A stretch of 64,000 nt of DNA from Nocardioides eburneiflavus (lineage in GTDB: Bacteria > Actinomycetota > Actinomycetes > Propionibacteriales > Nocardioidaceae), in the NCBI RefSeq assembly GCF_004785795.1, contig NZ_SRRO01000001.1, forward strand, positions 3,534,001 to 3,598,000, given 5' to 3'. The notes below the pieces were generated by a model, which was given only the letters and a program-made list of their open reading frames with translations, was not told where the DNA came from and ran no database searches. How positions within the stretch are numbered: position 1 is the stretch's first letter; each line of letters opens with the position of its first letter. Positions 52,954 to 63,200 of the stretch are shown here, piece by piece. The position numbers and the translations under genes are program-made.

Positions 52954-55900
52954 CGCCTGCCCGTCCCGGCACGTCGTCGAGACGCACCACCCGGTCCATG
53001 GCGCCGAGCCCGACGGTGCCGTGGGTGATCCACACGATCGAGCGCCCCGACCGGGTCGCGGCACCGAGCAGCTGATCGGCCACGACCCGCGCAGTGGGTC
53101 CGTCGAGGTGCGCTGTCGGCTCATCGAGCACGAGCACCGGCGGGTCGGCCAGGAGCGAGCGGGCCAGCGCGAGGCGCGCCCGTTCGCCGCCGGACACCTC
53201 GCGCCGGCCGTCGCCGACGTGGGTGTGCATGCCCTCCGGCAGCGCGTCGACCCACGGGCCGAGGCACGCGCGGTCGAGCACCGCGCGCACGTCGTCGTCG
53301 GACGCGCCGGGTCGCGCGAGCCGGACGTTCTCGGCGACGCTGGAGGCGAACACGTGCGGGTCGTCGTCGACCAGGCCGACCCGGCGGCGTACGTCGTCGA
53401 GCGTGAGCCGGCGCAGGTCGGTGCCGCCGAGCAGCACCACGCCGGTGACCGGGTCGATGAACCTCACCAGCGTCGCGGCGAGGGTGGACTTCCCCGACCC
53501 GGACGGCCCGGTCACGCCCACGTGCTCGCCGGGGCGCAGGCCGAGGTGGTCCAGCGTGAGCACGGGGTGACCGTCCCAGCCGAGGCCGACGCGGTCCATC
53601 GTGACGTCGTACGCCCTGGGCGCCGGGTCGGCGACGGCGGGGTCGGTGACCGCGGGCTCGGTGGCGGCGAGCCGGCCGAGCCGCTCGCGGGCGGCACGCG
53701 CGCGTACGGCCAGGGCGCCGGCGTCGGCCAGGGGGCCCGTGACGTCGGCGAGCGCGAGGGGGACGAGCAGCAGCAGGGCCAGACGCGCGGGGGACGTGCT
53801 CGCCGGGTCGACCAGCGCGGCGACGGCCACGACGCCGAGGCCGGCCGCGGCGCTGCTGAGCGCGGTGGCGGCGGCGACCGTCCGCGTCGAGCGGCGTACG
53901 GCGCGGGCCAGCTCGCCCGACTCCGAGCGCACCGCGGCGAGTGCCCGCCCCGTCGCGCCCCACTGCTCGAGCTCACGGGCGCCGTGGGCGACCTCCTCGA
54001 CGCGGGTGCCGAGCGCGGCCCGGTGCGCGAGCACCCGTGGCTCGGCCGCCGCCGTGCCGTGCCGGGCGAGGGCGAAGGCGAGGCCGCCGGTGGTGGCGAC
54101 CGCCAGCACGACCAGTCCCGCGACCGGGGCGACGAGCCCGGTGAGGAGCGCGGCTCCCGCGCCCACCAGTGCGGCGCCGGTGAGTGGCTGGCGCACCCGC
54201 AGGCGCTCGTCGAGGAGCGCGTCCACGTCGTCGACGACGCGCGTCAGCAGGTCGCCGCGCCGCGGGCCGAGCCGGCCCGGGACGAGCGGTACCAGGTCGG
54301 CGAAGACCCGCGCGCGGCGCTCGGCGAGCTCGCGCAGCACGACGTCGTGGCTCAGCACCCGCTCCACGTGGCGCAGCACCGGCCGGGCCAGGCCGAAGAG
54401 GCGTACGCCGACGATGGCGACCATCAGGTGCAGCACGGGCGGCTGCTCGCTGGCGCGCGTGATCAGCCAGCCGGCGGTGGCGGTGAGGGCCACCCCTGAG
54501 GCCGTGGAGAGGGCGCCGAGGAGCGTGGCCGTCCGCAGGCCCCAGCGGGGGCGGTCGTCCGCGGGCTCGGCGAGGTCCGCCCGGGCCGCGGCGGGGTGGC
54601 GGCGGGTCGCAGGTGGCGCGGTGGATGGCGTGCGAACTGCCGCCACCTGCGGCCGAGGCGGGAGGGCGAGGTCGCGCGAGAGGTCGACGACCCGGTCAGC
54701 GGCCACCAGCACGGCGGGCCGGTGGGCCACCACGACGACGAGGCTGCGGCGGGCGAGACGGGACAGGGTGTCCAGGACCACGCGCTCGGTCTCCTCGTCG
54801 AGGTGCGCGCTCGGTTCGTCGAGCAGCACGACGGGCCGCTCGGCCAGGACGACCCGGGCGAGGCCGACGCGGGCCCGCTGGCCGGCCGAGAGCCCGGCAC
54901 CGTCCTCGCCGAGCGGCGTGGCCAGCCGGTCGGGGAGGGCGCGTACGACGTCGCCGAGGTCGACGGCCTCCAGTGCTGCCCAGACCTCGTCGTCGCCCGC
55001 CCCGGGCCGGCCGAGACGGACGTTGGCGCCGATGGTGTCGGCGAGCAGCCAGGGCCGCTGCGGTGCCCACGCGACCCGGGAACGCCACCACGTGGGGTCG
55101 ACCGCGGTGAGCGGGGTCCCGCCGACGACGACGTCGCCGGCCAGGGGAGCCAGCTCGCCGCGCAGGGTGGCGAGCAGGGTCGACTTCCCGCAGCCGGACG
55201 CCCCGGCCACCGCGACCAGTCCGCGGGCCGGGAGCTCGAGGTCGAGCGGCCCGGTGAGGGGGCGCTCGTGCCCGATCTCCAGGCCGCGCAGCGCCAGCGC
55301 GGGGGAGGGCGGCTGCACCGACCCGGGGGCGTCGGCCGACGCGCGGGCGAGCACGGCGTCGGCGTCGGCGAGGGCGGCGGTGCCCTCGGCCGCCGCGTGG
55401 AACTCTGCACCCACGCGCCGCAGCGGCCAGTACGCCTCGGGCGCGAGCAGCAGCACGGTCAGCGCGACCTCGAAGCCGACCGAACCGGACGCCAGCCGCA
55501 GGCCGACCGTGACGGCGACGAGCGCGACCGACATGGTGGCCACCAGCTCGAGCACGGACGACGAGGCGAACGCGACCTTGAGGGAGTCGACGGTGGCCCG
55601 GCGGTAGCGGTGGGTGACCGCCCGGATGGTCTCGACCTGGGCCTCGGCGCGGCGGTGGGCCACCAACGTCGGCAGCCCGCGCACCACGTCGAGGAAGTGG
55701 CCCGACAGCGTCTCGAGCGCACGCCACTGGGTCCGGGCCCGGTCACGCGTGGTGAGCCCGACGAGGACGGCGAACACCGGCACCAGGGGCAGGGTCAGCG
55801 CGACCACGAGCCCCGACAGCGGGTCGAGCCAGGTGATCGCGGCCAGCGTCACGACCGGCAGGACCGCGGCCGGGACGAGGGCCGGGAGGTAGCGGGTGAC

Positions 55901-56272
55901 GTACGGCTCGACGCCGGCCACGCCGCGGGTGGCGAGCACGGTCAGGCGGTCCGGGTCGGGCCCGCCGGGGCGGCGCGCGGCGTCGAGGAGCCGGTCGCGG
56001 AGGGCGCCGGAGACCTCGCCGGCCGCGCGCGCCGCTGCGCGCTGGCCGACGTACGCCGCGGCCGTCCGCAGCAGCACGAGTGCGCCGAACGCCCAGGCCG
56101 CCGTCTCCCAGCCCCCGGCCGGCGCGGTGACCGCGGCGACCACGAGTGCGCCGAGGGCGAAGGCCTGTGCCACCGTGGCCAGCCCGCCGGTGACGCCGCT
56201 CGCCACGACGAGGGCGAGCGACCCGCGGGCAGGCCGCAGGTGGGCCAGGACGGCCGGGTCGAGGGGCCTCAC
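52913..56272 (-). CDS. cydDC: fused CydD-CydC ABC transporter
   Basis: A single 1,119-residue chain containing both half-transporters of the CydDC heme/thiol exporter needed for cytochrome bd assembly. Module 1: six helices then Walker A GASGCGKSTLLATL, signature LSAGQRARVGL, Walker B VVLLDEPSAHLD. Module 2: Walker A GPSGSGKSTLAATL, signature VSGGERARLAL, Walker B VLVLDEPTAHLD. GTG 56272 overlaps the cydB stop (GTGA), so it is translated with cydB. Confidence 0.93.
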   Translation of the reverse strand: MRPLDPAVLAHLRPARGSLALVVASGVTGGLATVAQAFALGALVVAAVTAPAGGWETAAWAFGALVLLRTAAAYVGQRAAARAAGEVSGALRDRLLDAARRPGGPDPDRLTVLATRGVAGVEPYVTRYLPALVPAAVLPVVTLAAITWLDPLSGLVVALTLPLVPVFAVLVGLTTRDRARTQWRALETLSGHFLDVVRGLPTLVAHRRAEAQVETIRAVTHRYRRATVDSLKVAFASSSVLELVATMSVALVAVTVGLRLASGSVGFEVALTVLLLAPEAYWPLRRVGAEFHAAAEGTAALADADAVLARASADAPGSVQPPSPALALRGLEIGHERPLTGPLDLELPARGLVAVAGASGCGKSTLLATLRGELAPLAGDVVVGGTPLTAVDPTWWRSRVAWAPQRPWLLADTIGANVRLGRPGAGDDEVWAALEAVDLGDVVRALPDRLATPLGEDGAGLSAGQRARVGLARVVLAERPVVLLDEPSAHLDEETERVVLDTLSRLARRSLVVVVAHRPAVLVAADRVVDLSRDLALPPRPQVAAVRTPSTAPPATRRHPAAARADLAEPADDRPRWGLRTATLLGALSTASGVALTATAGWLITRASEQPPVLHLMVAIVGVRLFGLARPVLRHVERVLSHDVVLRELAERRARVFADLVPLVPGRLGPRRGDLLTRVVDDVDALLDERLRVRQPLTGAALVGAGAALLTGLVAPVAGLVVLAVATTGGLAFALARHGTAAAEPRVLAHRAALGTRVEEVAHGARELEQWGATGRALAAVRSESGELARAVRRSTRTVAAATALSSAAAGLGVVAVAALVDPASTSPARLALLLLVPLALADVTGPLADAGALAVRARAARERLGRLAATEPAVTDPAVADPAPRAYDVTMDRVGLGWDGHPVLTLDHLGLRPGEHVGVTGPSGSGKSTLAATLVRFIDPVTGVVLLGGTDLRRLTLDDVRRRVGLVDDDPHVFASSVAENVRLARPGASDDDVRAVLDRACLGPWVDALPEGMHTHVGDGRREVSGGERARLALARSLLADPPVLVLDEPTAHLDGPTARVVADQLLGAATRSGRSIVWITHGTVGLGAMDRVVRLDDVPGRAGVSRPTLVGSATGG

Positions 56273-57288
56273 CTCGAGGCGTCCGCGAGGTCGGCCGTCG
56301 GGATGTGGTGCACCGAGATCCGCTTGCGGAACACCCAGTAGGTCCAGGCCTGGTAGCCCAGCACGATGGGCGTGAAGACCACCGCGACCCACGTCATCAC
56401 CTTCAGCGTGTACGCCGTGGCGGCCGCGTTGGTGGTGGTGAGCGAGTACGCCGGGTCGGTGGTCGACGGCATCACGTCGGGGAACAGCGCCAGGAAGAGG
56501 CCGACGACGGCGAGCCCGATCGTGGCGAACGTGCCGACGAAGGCCAAGCCCTCGCGTCCGGCGCGGGCGGCGACGAGCCCGCCGACCAGGGCCAGGGCCG
56601 CGACCGCGAAGACGACGGCGGTGAGTGCGGTGCCGGTCCTGACCTGTGTCCAGACGAGGAACACGACCGCCAGCACGGCGGCGACCGCGCCGATCCGCAC
56701 GGCGAGGTCCCGGGCGCGGTGGCGGATGTCGCCGTCGGTCTTCAGGGCGACGAACATCGCTCCGTGCGCGGCGAACAGCGTCAGGGTGACGAGGCCGCCG
56801 AGCAGGCCGAAGGGGTTGAGCAGCGTGAACAGGGTGCCGGTGAACTCCTTGTCGGCGTCGATCGGCACGCCCGCGACGATGTTGGCGAACGCGACGCCCC
56901 ACAGCAGGGCCGGCACGACCGAGCCGACGATGATCGCGAGGTCCCAGCGCGCCTTCCACTCGGCCTCGTCGCGCTTGTGCCGGTACTCGAAGGACAGTCC
57001 GCGCACGATCAGGGCGACCAGGATCAGCAGCAGCGGGAGGTAGAACCCGCTGAACAGCGTCGCGTACCACTCGGGGAAGGCGGCGAAGGTCGCGCCGCCG
57101 GCCACGAGCACCCACACCTCGTTGCCGTCCCACACGGGTCCGATCGTGTTGATCATGACGCGGCGCTCGGTCTCGTCGCGCGCGAGGACGGGCAGCAGCA
57201 TCCCGACCCCGAAGTCGAAGCCCTCGAGGCAGAAGTAGCCGACCCACAGCACGGCGATCAGGGCGAACCAGACGGTGGTCAGTTCCAT
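56269..57288 (-). CDS. cydB: cytochrome bd oxidase subunit II
   Basis: A 339-residue membrane protein with about eight to nine helices. CydB hallmarks: FCLEGFDFGVGMLLP near the N-terminus, RRVMINTIGPVWDGNEVWVL, and TLFTLLNPFGLLGGL. ATG 57288 has a GGAGAA site. It lies 51 bases after cydA and forms the bd-type quinol oxidase with it, a high-affinity oxygen reductase. Confidence 0.97.
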   Translation of the reverse strand: MELTTVWFALIAVLWVGYFCLEGFDFGVGMLLPVLARDETERRVMINTIGPVWDGNEVWVLVAGGATFAAFPEWYATLFSGFYLPLLLILVALIVRGLSFEYRHKRDEAEWKARWDLAIIVGSVVPALLWGVAFANIVAGVPIDADKEFTGTLFTLLNPFGLLGGLVTLTLFAAHGAMFVALKTDGDIRHRARDLAVRIGAVAAVLAVVFLVWTQVRTGTALTAVVFAVAALALVGGLVAARAGREGLAFVGTFATIGLAVVGLFLALFPDVMPSTTDPAYSLTTTNAAATAYTLKVMTWVAVVFTPIVLGYQAWTYWVFRKRISVHHIPTADLADASR

Positions 57289-57338
57289 GTGTCTTCTCCG
57301 GGTCTCTCGCTGGACTCTGGCTGAAATCCGGGTGGCGG

Positions 57339-58784
57339 TCAGTAGGCGAACGTGAGCGGGCGGTCGTCGTCGGCCCCGCCGACGGGCACGTCCGGCGGCT
57401 CCACGAACGGGTCGGCGCCCTTGCGGATGTAGGTCACGAGCAGCTTGATCTCGACGACGGCGAGTAGGGCGTACAGCGAGGTGAGCACGACCAGCGACGT
57501 GGCCGCCTCGAAGGTGCTGACACCGGGGGAGACCCCGGACTCGGTCGTCATCAGGCCGAACACGACCCACGGCTGGCGACCCATCTCGGTGAAGATCCAG
57601 CCCCACGAGGACGCCAGCGTGGTGGCGACCGGGAGGCTCAGGCCCAGCGCGCCGAGCCAGCGGACGCCCGGCGTACGGCCCCCGCGGGTCAGCCACAGGA
57701 TCAGGGCGGCGCCGGCGGCGGCGAAGAAGCCGAGGCCCATCATGAAGCGGAACGACCAGTAGGTCACCGGGATGACCGGGGTGTAGTCGCCCTCGGTGAA
57801 CGCCTTCGCGGTGGGGTCCTGGCCGTAGGTCTCGACGTACTCCTCGCGCAGCGGGTTGATCCCCTCGACCTTCCCGTCGAACGACCCGGTCCCGAGGAAC
57901 GACAGCAGGCAGGGGACCGTGACGGCGAACTTCTCCTCCGTGCCGTCGGGCGTGCCGATGGTGAAGACCGAGAACGGTGCGCAGCTGTCGCTGGTCTCGT
58001 AGAGGCCCTCGGCGGCGGCCATCTTCATCGGCTGCACCTCGGTCATCACCTTGCCCTGGAGGTCGCCGGTCACCCCGACGCCGATCCCGGCGAGGAGGGT
58101 GATGGCCGCGCCGATGCGGATGGCGCGGTGGTACATCGGGCGATCGGCCTCGTGCTTCCTCTTCATGTAGAGGTACGCCGCGACGCCGAGCAGGAAGGTG
58201 CCGGCCGTCATGTACGCCGCGAGGATGACGTGCGGGAACGTCACGAGCTGGACCTTGTTGAACATCACCGCCCAGAAGTCGACGAGCTCCGCGCGGTCGG
58301 TGTCGGGGTTGAACCGGTAGCCGACGGGGTGCTGCATCCAGGAGTTGGCGGCCAGGATGAACCACGACGACGCCAGCGTGCCGAGGTGCACCAGCCACAT
58401 GCAGCCGGCGTGCAGGCCGCGGGGGAGCTTGTCCCACCCGAAGATCCACAGGCCGAGGAACGTCGACTCGAGGAAGAACGCGAGCAGGCCCTCGACCGCG
58501 AGCGGGGCGCCGAAGACGTCGCCGACGAAGCGCGAGTAGTCCGACCAGTTCATCCCGAACTGGAACTCCTGCACGATGCCGGTCACCACGCCGATGGCGA
58601 AGTTGATGAGGAAGAGCTTGGCGAAGAACTTGGTCAGGCGGAGGTAGTCCTCCTTGCCGGTGCGCACCCACGCGGTCTCGAGGCCCGCGATGACCGCCGT
58701 GAGCCCGATCGTCAGCGGCACGAACAGGAAGTGGTAGACGGTGATGATCCCGAACTGCCAGCGGGCGATGTCGAGGACGTCCAT
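57339..58784 (-). CDS. cydA: cytochrome bd oxidase subunit I
   Basis: A 481-residue subunit holding the three hemes. Features: RWQFGIITVYHFLFVPLTIG with the heme-ligand His, VVTGIVQEFQFGMNW, LLAFFLESTFLGLWIFGWD, and EMGRQPWVVFG, the conserved GRQPW of the quinol site. The Q-loop is short, as in the S-type found in actinobacteria. ATG 58784 is the start. It is the first gene of cydA-cydB-cydDC and is read from the region with the BlaI-type palindromes. Confidence 0.97.
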   Translation of the reverse strand: MDVLDIARWQFGIITVYHFLFVPLTIGLTAVIAGLETAWVRTGKEDYLRLTKFFAKLFLINFAIGVVTGIVQEFQFGMNWSDYSRFVGDVFGAPLAVEGLLAFFLESTFLGLWIFGWDKLPRGLHAGCMWLVHLGTLASSWFILAANSWMQHPVGYRFNPDTDRAELVDFWAVMFNKVQLVTFPHVILAAYMTAGTFLLGVAAYLYMKRKHEADRPMYHRAIRIGAAITLLAGIGVGVTGDLQGKVMTEVQPMKMAAAEGLYETSDSCAPFSVFTIGTPDGTEEKFAVTVPCLLSFLGTGSFDGKVEGINPLREEYVETYGQDPTAKAFTEGDYTPVIPVTYWSFRFMMGLGFFAAAGAALILWLTRGGRTPGVRWLGALGLSLPVATTLASSWGWIFTEMGRQPWVVFGLMTTESGVSPGVSTFEAATSLVVLTSLYALLAVVEIKLLVTYIRKGADPFVEPPDVPVGGADDDRPLTFAY

Positions 58785-58837
58785 GGGCACACCCTTGCGT
58801 TGGTCTGGCGCCGCGGCGCGCACTATTACGACAGATT

Positions 58838-58864
58838 GTAGTAGATACTACGTCGTGTCGTAGT
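58838..58864. promoter_or_regulatory. overlapping BlaI-type operators between cydA and blaI
   Basis: GTAGTA-GA-TACTAC at 58838-58851 is a perfect palindrome. It overlaps ACTACG-N6-CGTAGT (58847-58864), another perfect inverted pair. A weaker half-site (TATTACGACA) lies just left. TACTAC/GTAGTA half-sites are the core of the BlaI/MecI operator family. The region is 111 bases, covering both divergent promoters, so one protein could control cydABDC and its own gene. Confidence 0.8.
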
Positions 58865-58895
58865 TCCGGGCACAGGGACCCTAGACTCCTGTCCC

Positions 58896-59258
58896 ATGAG
58901 TCCAAGGTCCCGGATGGGAGAGCTCGAGCAGGCCGTCCTGGATGCCCTGTGGGACGGCGCAGACGCGTCCAGCGGGCGTGAGGTACATGCCCGCCTGGTC
59001 GGTCGCGACCTCGCCTACACGACCGTGATGACCGTGCTGGACCGCCTCGTCGCCAAGGACCTCGTGGTGCGCGAGCGCGACGGGCGGGCCTTCCGCTACG
59101 CGCCGCGGCTCAGCCGCGCCGCGATGACCGCCGAGCTGATGCGCGAGGCGCTGGAGTCGACCGGTGCCGACCGCGACCAGGCCCTCGTCTCCTTCGTGGG
59201 CGAGGCGAGCGCCGAGGACCTCGCGGCCCTGCGCCGCGCCCTCGCCGACCTCACCTGA
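58896..59258 (+). CDS. blaI: BlaI/MecI-family repressor
   Basis: A 120-residue winged-helix repressor: RMGELEQAVLDALWDGADAS, REVHARLVGRDLAYTTVMTV, LDRLVAKDLVVRERDGRAFR, then a helical dimerisation tail. In the family, proteolytic cleavage or an M56 peptidase signal inactivates it. ATG 58896 is the start. It is followed 20 bases on by the M56 gene. The palindromes before it match the operator type of this family. Confidence 0.93.
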   Translation: MSPRSRMGELEQAVLDALWDGADASSGREVHARLVGRDLAYTTVMTVLDRLVAKDLVVRERDGRAFRYAPRLSRAAMTAELMREALESTGADRDQALVSFVGEASAEDLAALRRALADLT

Positions 59259-59278
59259 CCGGGCCGGGGACCGCGCGC

Positions 59279-60148
59279 GTGCCGACCCCCGTCGTGCTGG
59301 GAGCGCTGGCCGTGGTGCTCGCCGGGCCGCTGCCGTGGGCCCTGTCGCGCTGGCGGAGCCTGAGGCGTACGCCGTCCGCGGCGATGCTGCTGTGGCAGAG
59401 CACGGCACTGGCCGCGGTCCTCGCGGCGCTGGGGGCTGGGCTGTCGCTGGCCACCGACCGCCTGTGGGTGGCGCCCGTCGCCGCGGGTGACGTCGTCGTC
59501 GCCGGCCTCGCGGGCCTGGTCACGGTCGTCGTCGCCGCGCGCCTGCTGCTCAGCGGCCACCGCACCGGCATCGCCTTGCGCCGGATGCGCCGCGCGCACC
59601 GCGAGCGGGTCGACCTGGTGGCGCGCACGACCGGCGGGGTGTCGGTGCTCGAGCACGACCTCCCGGTGGCCTACTGCGTGCCGGGGATGACGGGCTCGCG
59701 GATCGTGGTGTCGCGGTCGACGCTCGCACGGCTGTCCGCCGACGAGCTGGCCGCGGTCCTCGAGCACGAGCGCTCGCACCTGCGGGCACGCCACGACCTG
59801 GTCCTGGAGGCCTTCGCCGTGCTGCACCGCGCGTTCCCCCGCGGCGTCGCCAGCGGGTCGGCGCGTCGGGAGGTGGAGGTGCTGGTCGAGGTGCTGGCCG
59901 ACCGGGCCGCGTGCCGCACCGGCGAGCGACGCGCGCTCCTCTCGGCGCTGCTCACGCTCGCCGGCTCGCCGGCGCCGCACGGGACGCTGGGCTCGTCCGG
60001 CTCGCTCGCAGCGCGCGTGGAGGTGCTGCGCGACCGACGTCCCCACCGCGTCCAGGCGGTGCTGGTGCTGCTGCTCGCCGCCGCGGTGCTCGCGCTCCCG
60101 ACGGCGCTGGTGGTGCTGCCGTGGCTGACGGGTCTCGACGCACGCTGA
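59279..60148 (+). CDS. M56 family (BlaR1-like) membrane metallopeptidase
   Basis: A 289-residue protein from GTG 59279 with membrane helices at about 4-18, 38-55, 73-92 and near the C-terminus (VQAVLVLLLAAAVLALPTAL). The zinc motif is HERSH at 163-167 (AVLEHERSHLRARHDL). It lacks the beta-lactam sensor domain of BlaR1, like the paired peptidases next to BlaI in mycobacteria. It probably cleaves or relieves BlaI. The pair is separated from the M4 gene by a terminator. Confidence 0.9.
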   Translation: MPTPVVLGALAVVLAGPLPWALSRWRSLRRTPSAAMLLWQSTALAAVLAALGAGLSLATDRLWVAPVAAGDVVVAGLAGLVTVVVAARLLLSGHRTGIALRRMRRAHRERVDLVARTTGGVSVLEHDLPVAYCVPGMTGSRIVVSRSTLARLSADELAAVLEHERSHLRARHDLVLEAFAVLHRAFPRGVASGSARREVEVLVEVLADRAACRTGERRALLSALLTLAGSPAPHGTLGSSGSLAARVEVLRDRRPHRVQAVLVLLLAAAVLALPTALVVLPWLTGLDAR

Positions 60149-60180
60149 CGGCCCCGGCCCGGCTGCGGCGCCACGGCCGA

Positions 60181-60212
60181 GAGGCCCCGGCGGATGTCTC
60201 CGCCGGGGCCTC
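60181..60212. terminator. bidirectional stem-loop terminator
   Basis: GAGGCCCCGGCGGA and TCCGCCGGGGCCTC form a perfect 14-bp stem with TGTC loop. It lies between the convergent M56 gene and the M4 peptidase gene, 33 bases from each stop. Confidence 0.85.
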
Positions 60213-60244
60213 CCGGTGCGGTGCTGGTGCTGCTCGGCGTGCGG

Positions 60245-63200
60245 TCAGGACCGGCGTACGACCCTGAACCTCACCTTGTCCCTGCTCGCCTCGACGGTGT
60301 CGGAACCCAGGTAGCGGGCGACGAGCCTGTGCTTGCCCACCGTGAGGTTCTTCGTCACCTTGAGCACGATCCGGCCGTCGTCGAGGCGCTTGGTCCGGAC
60401 GAGCTTGCCGTCGATGCGGACCTTGACGCGACCGGTCGGGGTCACCCCGTCCGCCGTGACCTTGACGATCACCTTGAAGTCCTGCTTGAAGCGGGGCTTC
60501 GCGGGCTTGACCTTGGCCTTGGTCTCCGAGTCCACCGACCCCGGGGTGGGCGGGGTGGTGGGCGGCGTGCCGGCCTGGCAGACCTGCACCTTCACGTTGT
60601 CGACGTACCAGCCGTCGACGCCGTTGCAACCGTCACGCCCCATGTCGAAGCGGAACTTGACGCTCGCGCCCGGGGACGCGACCTTGGCCAGGTCGATGAC
60701 CGTGGTGCCCCACGAGCCGTCGAGCTGGCCGCCGTCGGTGCCGGTCCACGCCGGCTCGCCGCCCATCGGGCCCGCTCCTGCGTCGAGCTCCCCGCCCGGT
60801 GCGTTGAAGAGGTAGGCGCCCTCCGGCACGAGGGTGAACGCGCCGCCGTTGACGCTGGCCTTCACGTTGCCCCCGTCCCAGGTCGCCTCGGTGGCGACGT
60901 AGTGGTCGAACGACATCCGCGGCGAGATGCTGCCGGTCGGCACGGTGATGCTCGGGGTGATCAACCCGTTGCGGCTCGTGATGTCGCCAGCGCCGCCGGA
61001 GCAGGTGCCGATGACCGGGTCCGGACCGTACGCGACGCCGCCGGCACGCTCGGGAGCGTCCGTCGAGGCCTCCCAGGCGATGCCCGTGGCTTGCGGGAAG
61101 CCCAGCTCCTCGTCCTGCGTCCAGCCGGTCAGGCCGTCCTCGAAGTCCTCGGAGAACACGGTCGTCGTGGTCGTGCCCGGGCCGCAGCTGAGCGAGGGCG
61201 CACCCTGCTCGAGGAGCGGCTCCCAGGCGCACTGCGCGGCCGGGTCGGTCCGCAGCTCGGTCTCGGCGATGACGTCCTCGAGCATCGCGCAGTCGTCGGC
61301 GGTCATCCCGCCCTCGACCAGCTCGGGCTCGGTGACGCCGCCGTCGGAACCGTCGGGGTCCTGCGGGTCGCCCAGGGTGACCTGCTCGAAGCTGACGCCC
61401 GTGAGGGCGGCGCACGAGGCCTCGAGGCCGTCGGCGAGGTCCGGGAAGTAGGACGTCGGGGTCAGGTAGTTGATCTGGGTGTGCCAGAACAGCCACGCGG
61501 CCTTGTCCAGCCCGATGCCGGTGCCCTGCCCGTCCATGCCGTCCACCAGGAGCGCGAACGTGCGGTTGACCACCCCGGAGTTGGAGTGCACGCCGCCGGC
61601 GTCGTCCTCGGTGCAGTGGTACTCCTCGTCCGAGACCTTGCCCGGGTCGCCGTAGCAGGTGGGGCTCCACATGTCGCGGATCGCGCCACCGAAGGCCGGG
61701 TCGGACTCGCCCGAGAGCCACCGGTAGGACTCGTCGGTCTCGGCCGGGACCGCAGCGATCTCGATCCCCACCGGGGTCGGGTCGGCGGCCTTGAAGCGAG
61801 CGCCGTCCTCGAGCGTCACCATCACGCCGTAGATCTCGGCGCTGCCGCTCATGGAGATCGGGGCACGCCCCGAGACGCTGTCGCCGACGACGATGCCCTC
61901 GGCGCCTGCCGCTTCGGCGTTGGCGGCCTTGACCGCGAAGGTGCAGGTCCCACGGTCGACGTAGACCCAGCTGCCGTCGATCTCGCCGCCGTTGGTGAAG
62001 GGCTGGCAGCCGTTGGTCGGCGAGGTGTCGGGCGTGCCGTCCGGCGCCGTGCCGGTGGCCGGGTCGTCACCGACGACGACCGACGCGGTGACGGGCGTCT
62101 GGCCGAAGACCGGACCGAAGGACGCAGGAGCGGCGGTGCAGTCACCGGCGGCGCCCGCCGGCGAGGTGATCTCCATCGTGATGCCGGAGCGGGTGTAGTC
62201 CGAGCACAGTCCCGGTGTGCGGTAGACCGTGTCCGCGGGCGTCTCGCCACCCTCGTTCTGGCGGTCGTTGAGCATGTCGACGGTCTCGCCCCAGATGTCG
62301 GAGTACGCCTCGTTCATCGCGCCGGCCTGCCACTGGTAGATGAGGCCGGAGGTCGACTCGGTGTAGGCGTGGCCCCACTCGTGGGCGACGGTGTCGTCAC
62401 CGGTGACGCCGTTGCAGTAGTTGGTCGAGTAGCCGTTCCAGTTGGCGTTCGGGCAGCTGATGCGCGGGTCGTTGTTGACCACACGCATCTTCCCGCCGTT
62501 GCCGTCCCACGAGTTGTAGCCGAACGTGTTGCGGAACATCCAGTAGGACTCGCTGGTGCCGAGCACCTCGTTCTGCTGGTCCTCGTTGAGGGTGCCCGGG
62601 AAGGCGTCGCCCTCGGTGTAGACCGGCTCGTCGAGCCCACCCACGAAGTCGTCGTCGGGGTCGTCGGGCGTGCCGTTGTCGTCGACGTACGCCTCGTAGA
62701 GCTCGCGGTCGAGCGCGTGGGCCATCATCGACCAGCGGTTCAGCGCCTTGCCGGTGTCGGCGTCGAGGATCAGCGTCTCGCGCACCGAGGACTTGTTCCA
62801 GACCTCCACGGCCCACGCCAGGCGAGCCTCGCCGTCGATGCCGCGCGGGCTGCCGGTGCGGTAGATGGTGAGCTCGGCGTCGCGGACGGTGAGGCCGTTG
62901 CGGTAGCCGGCAGGGCCACCGTCCTCGTGGCCGGAGGGCTTCGCCTTCACGGCCGTGAGCGCCCGGTCGGCCGCCTGTGACTTCGAGAGGCCCGGGGTGA
63001 CGTCGAGGGAGAGGTCCGGGGCGACGAAGCCGTTCACCGAGGTCAGGTCGCCCTGGCGGTCGACGTGGGCCTTGAGCTCGCCGGCGAAGACCGGGACGCC
63101 CTTGTAGGACTGGGAGAAGGTGATCGACCAGCCCGCCCGGTCGGCGTGCACCTCGCTGCGCCGCAGCTCGTCGGCGCGCGCGCCGAACGCGGCACCGTGC

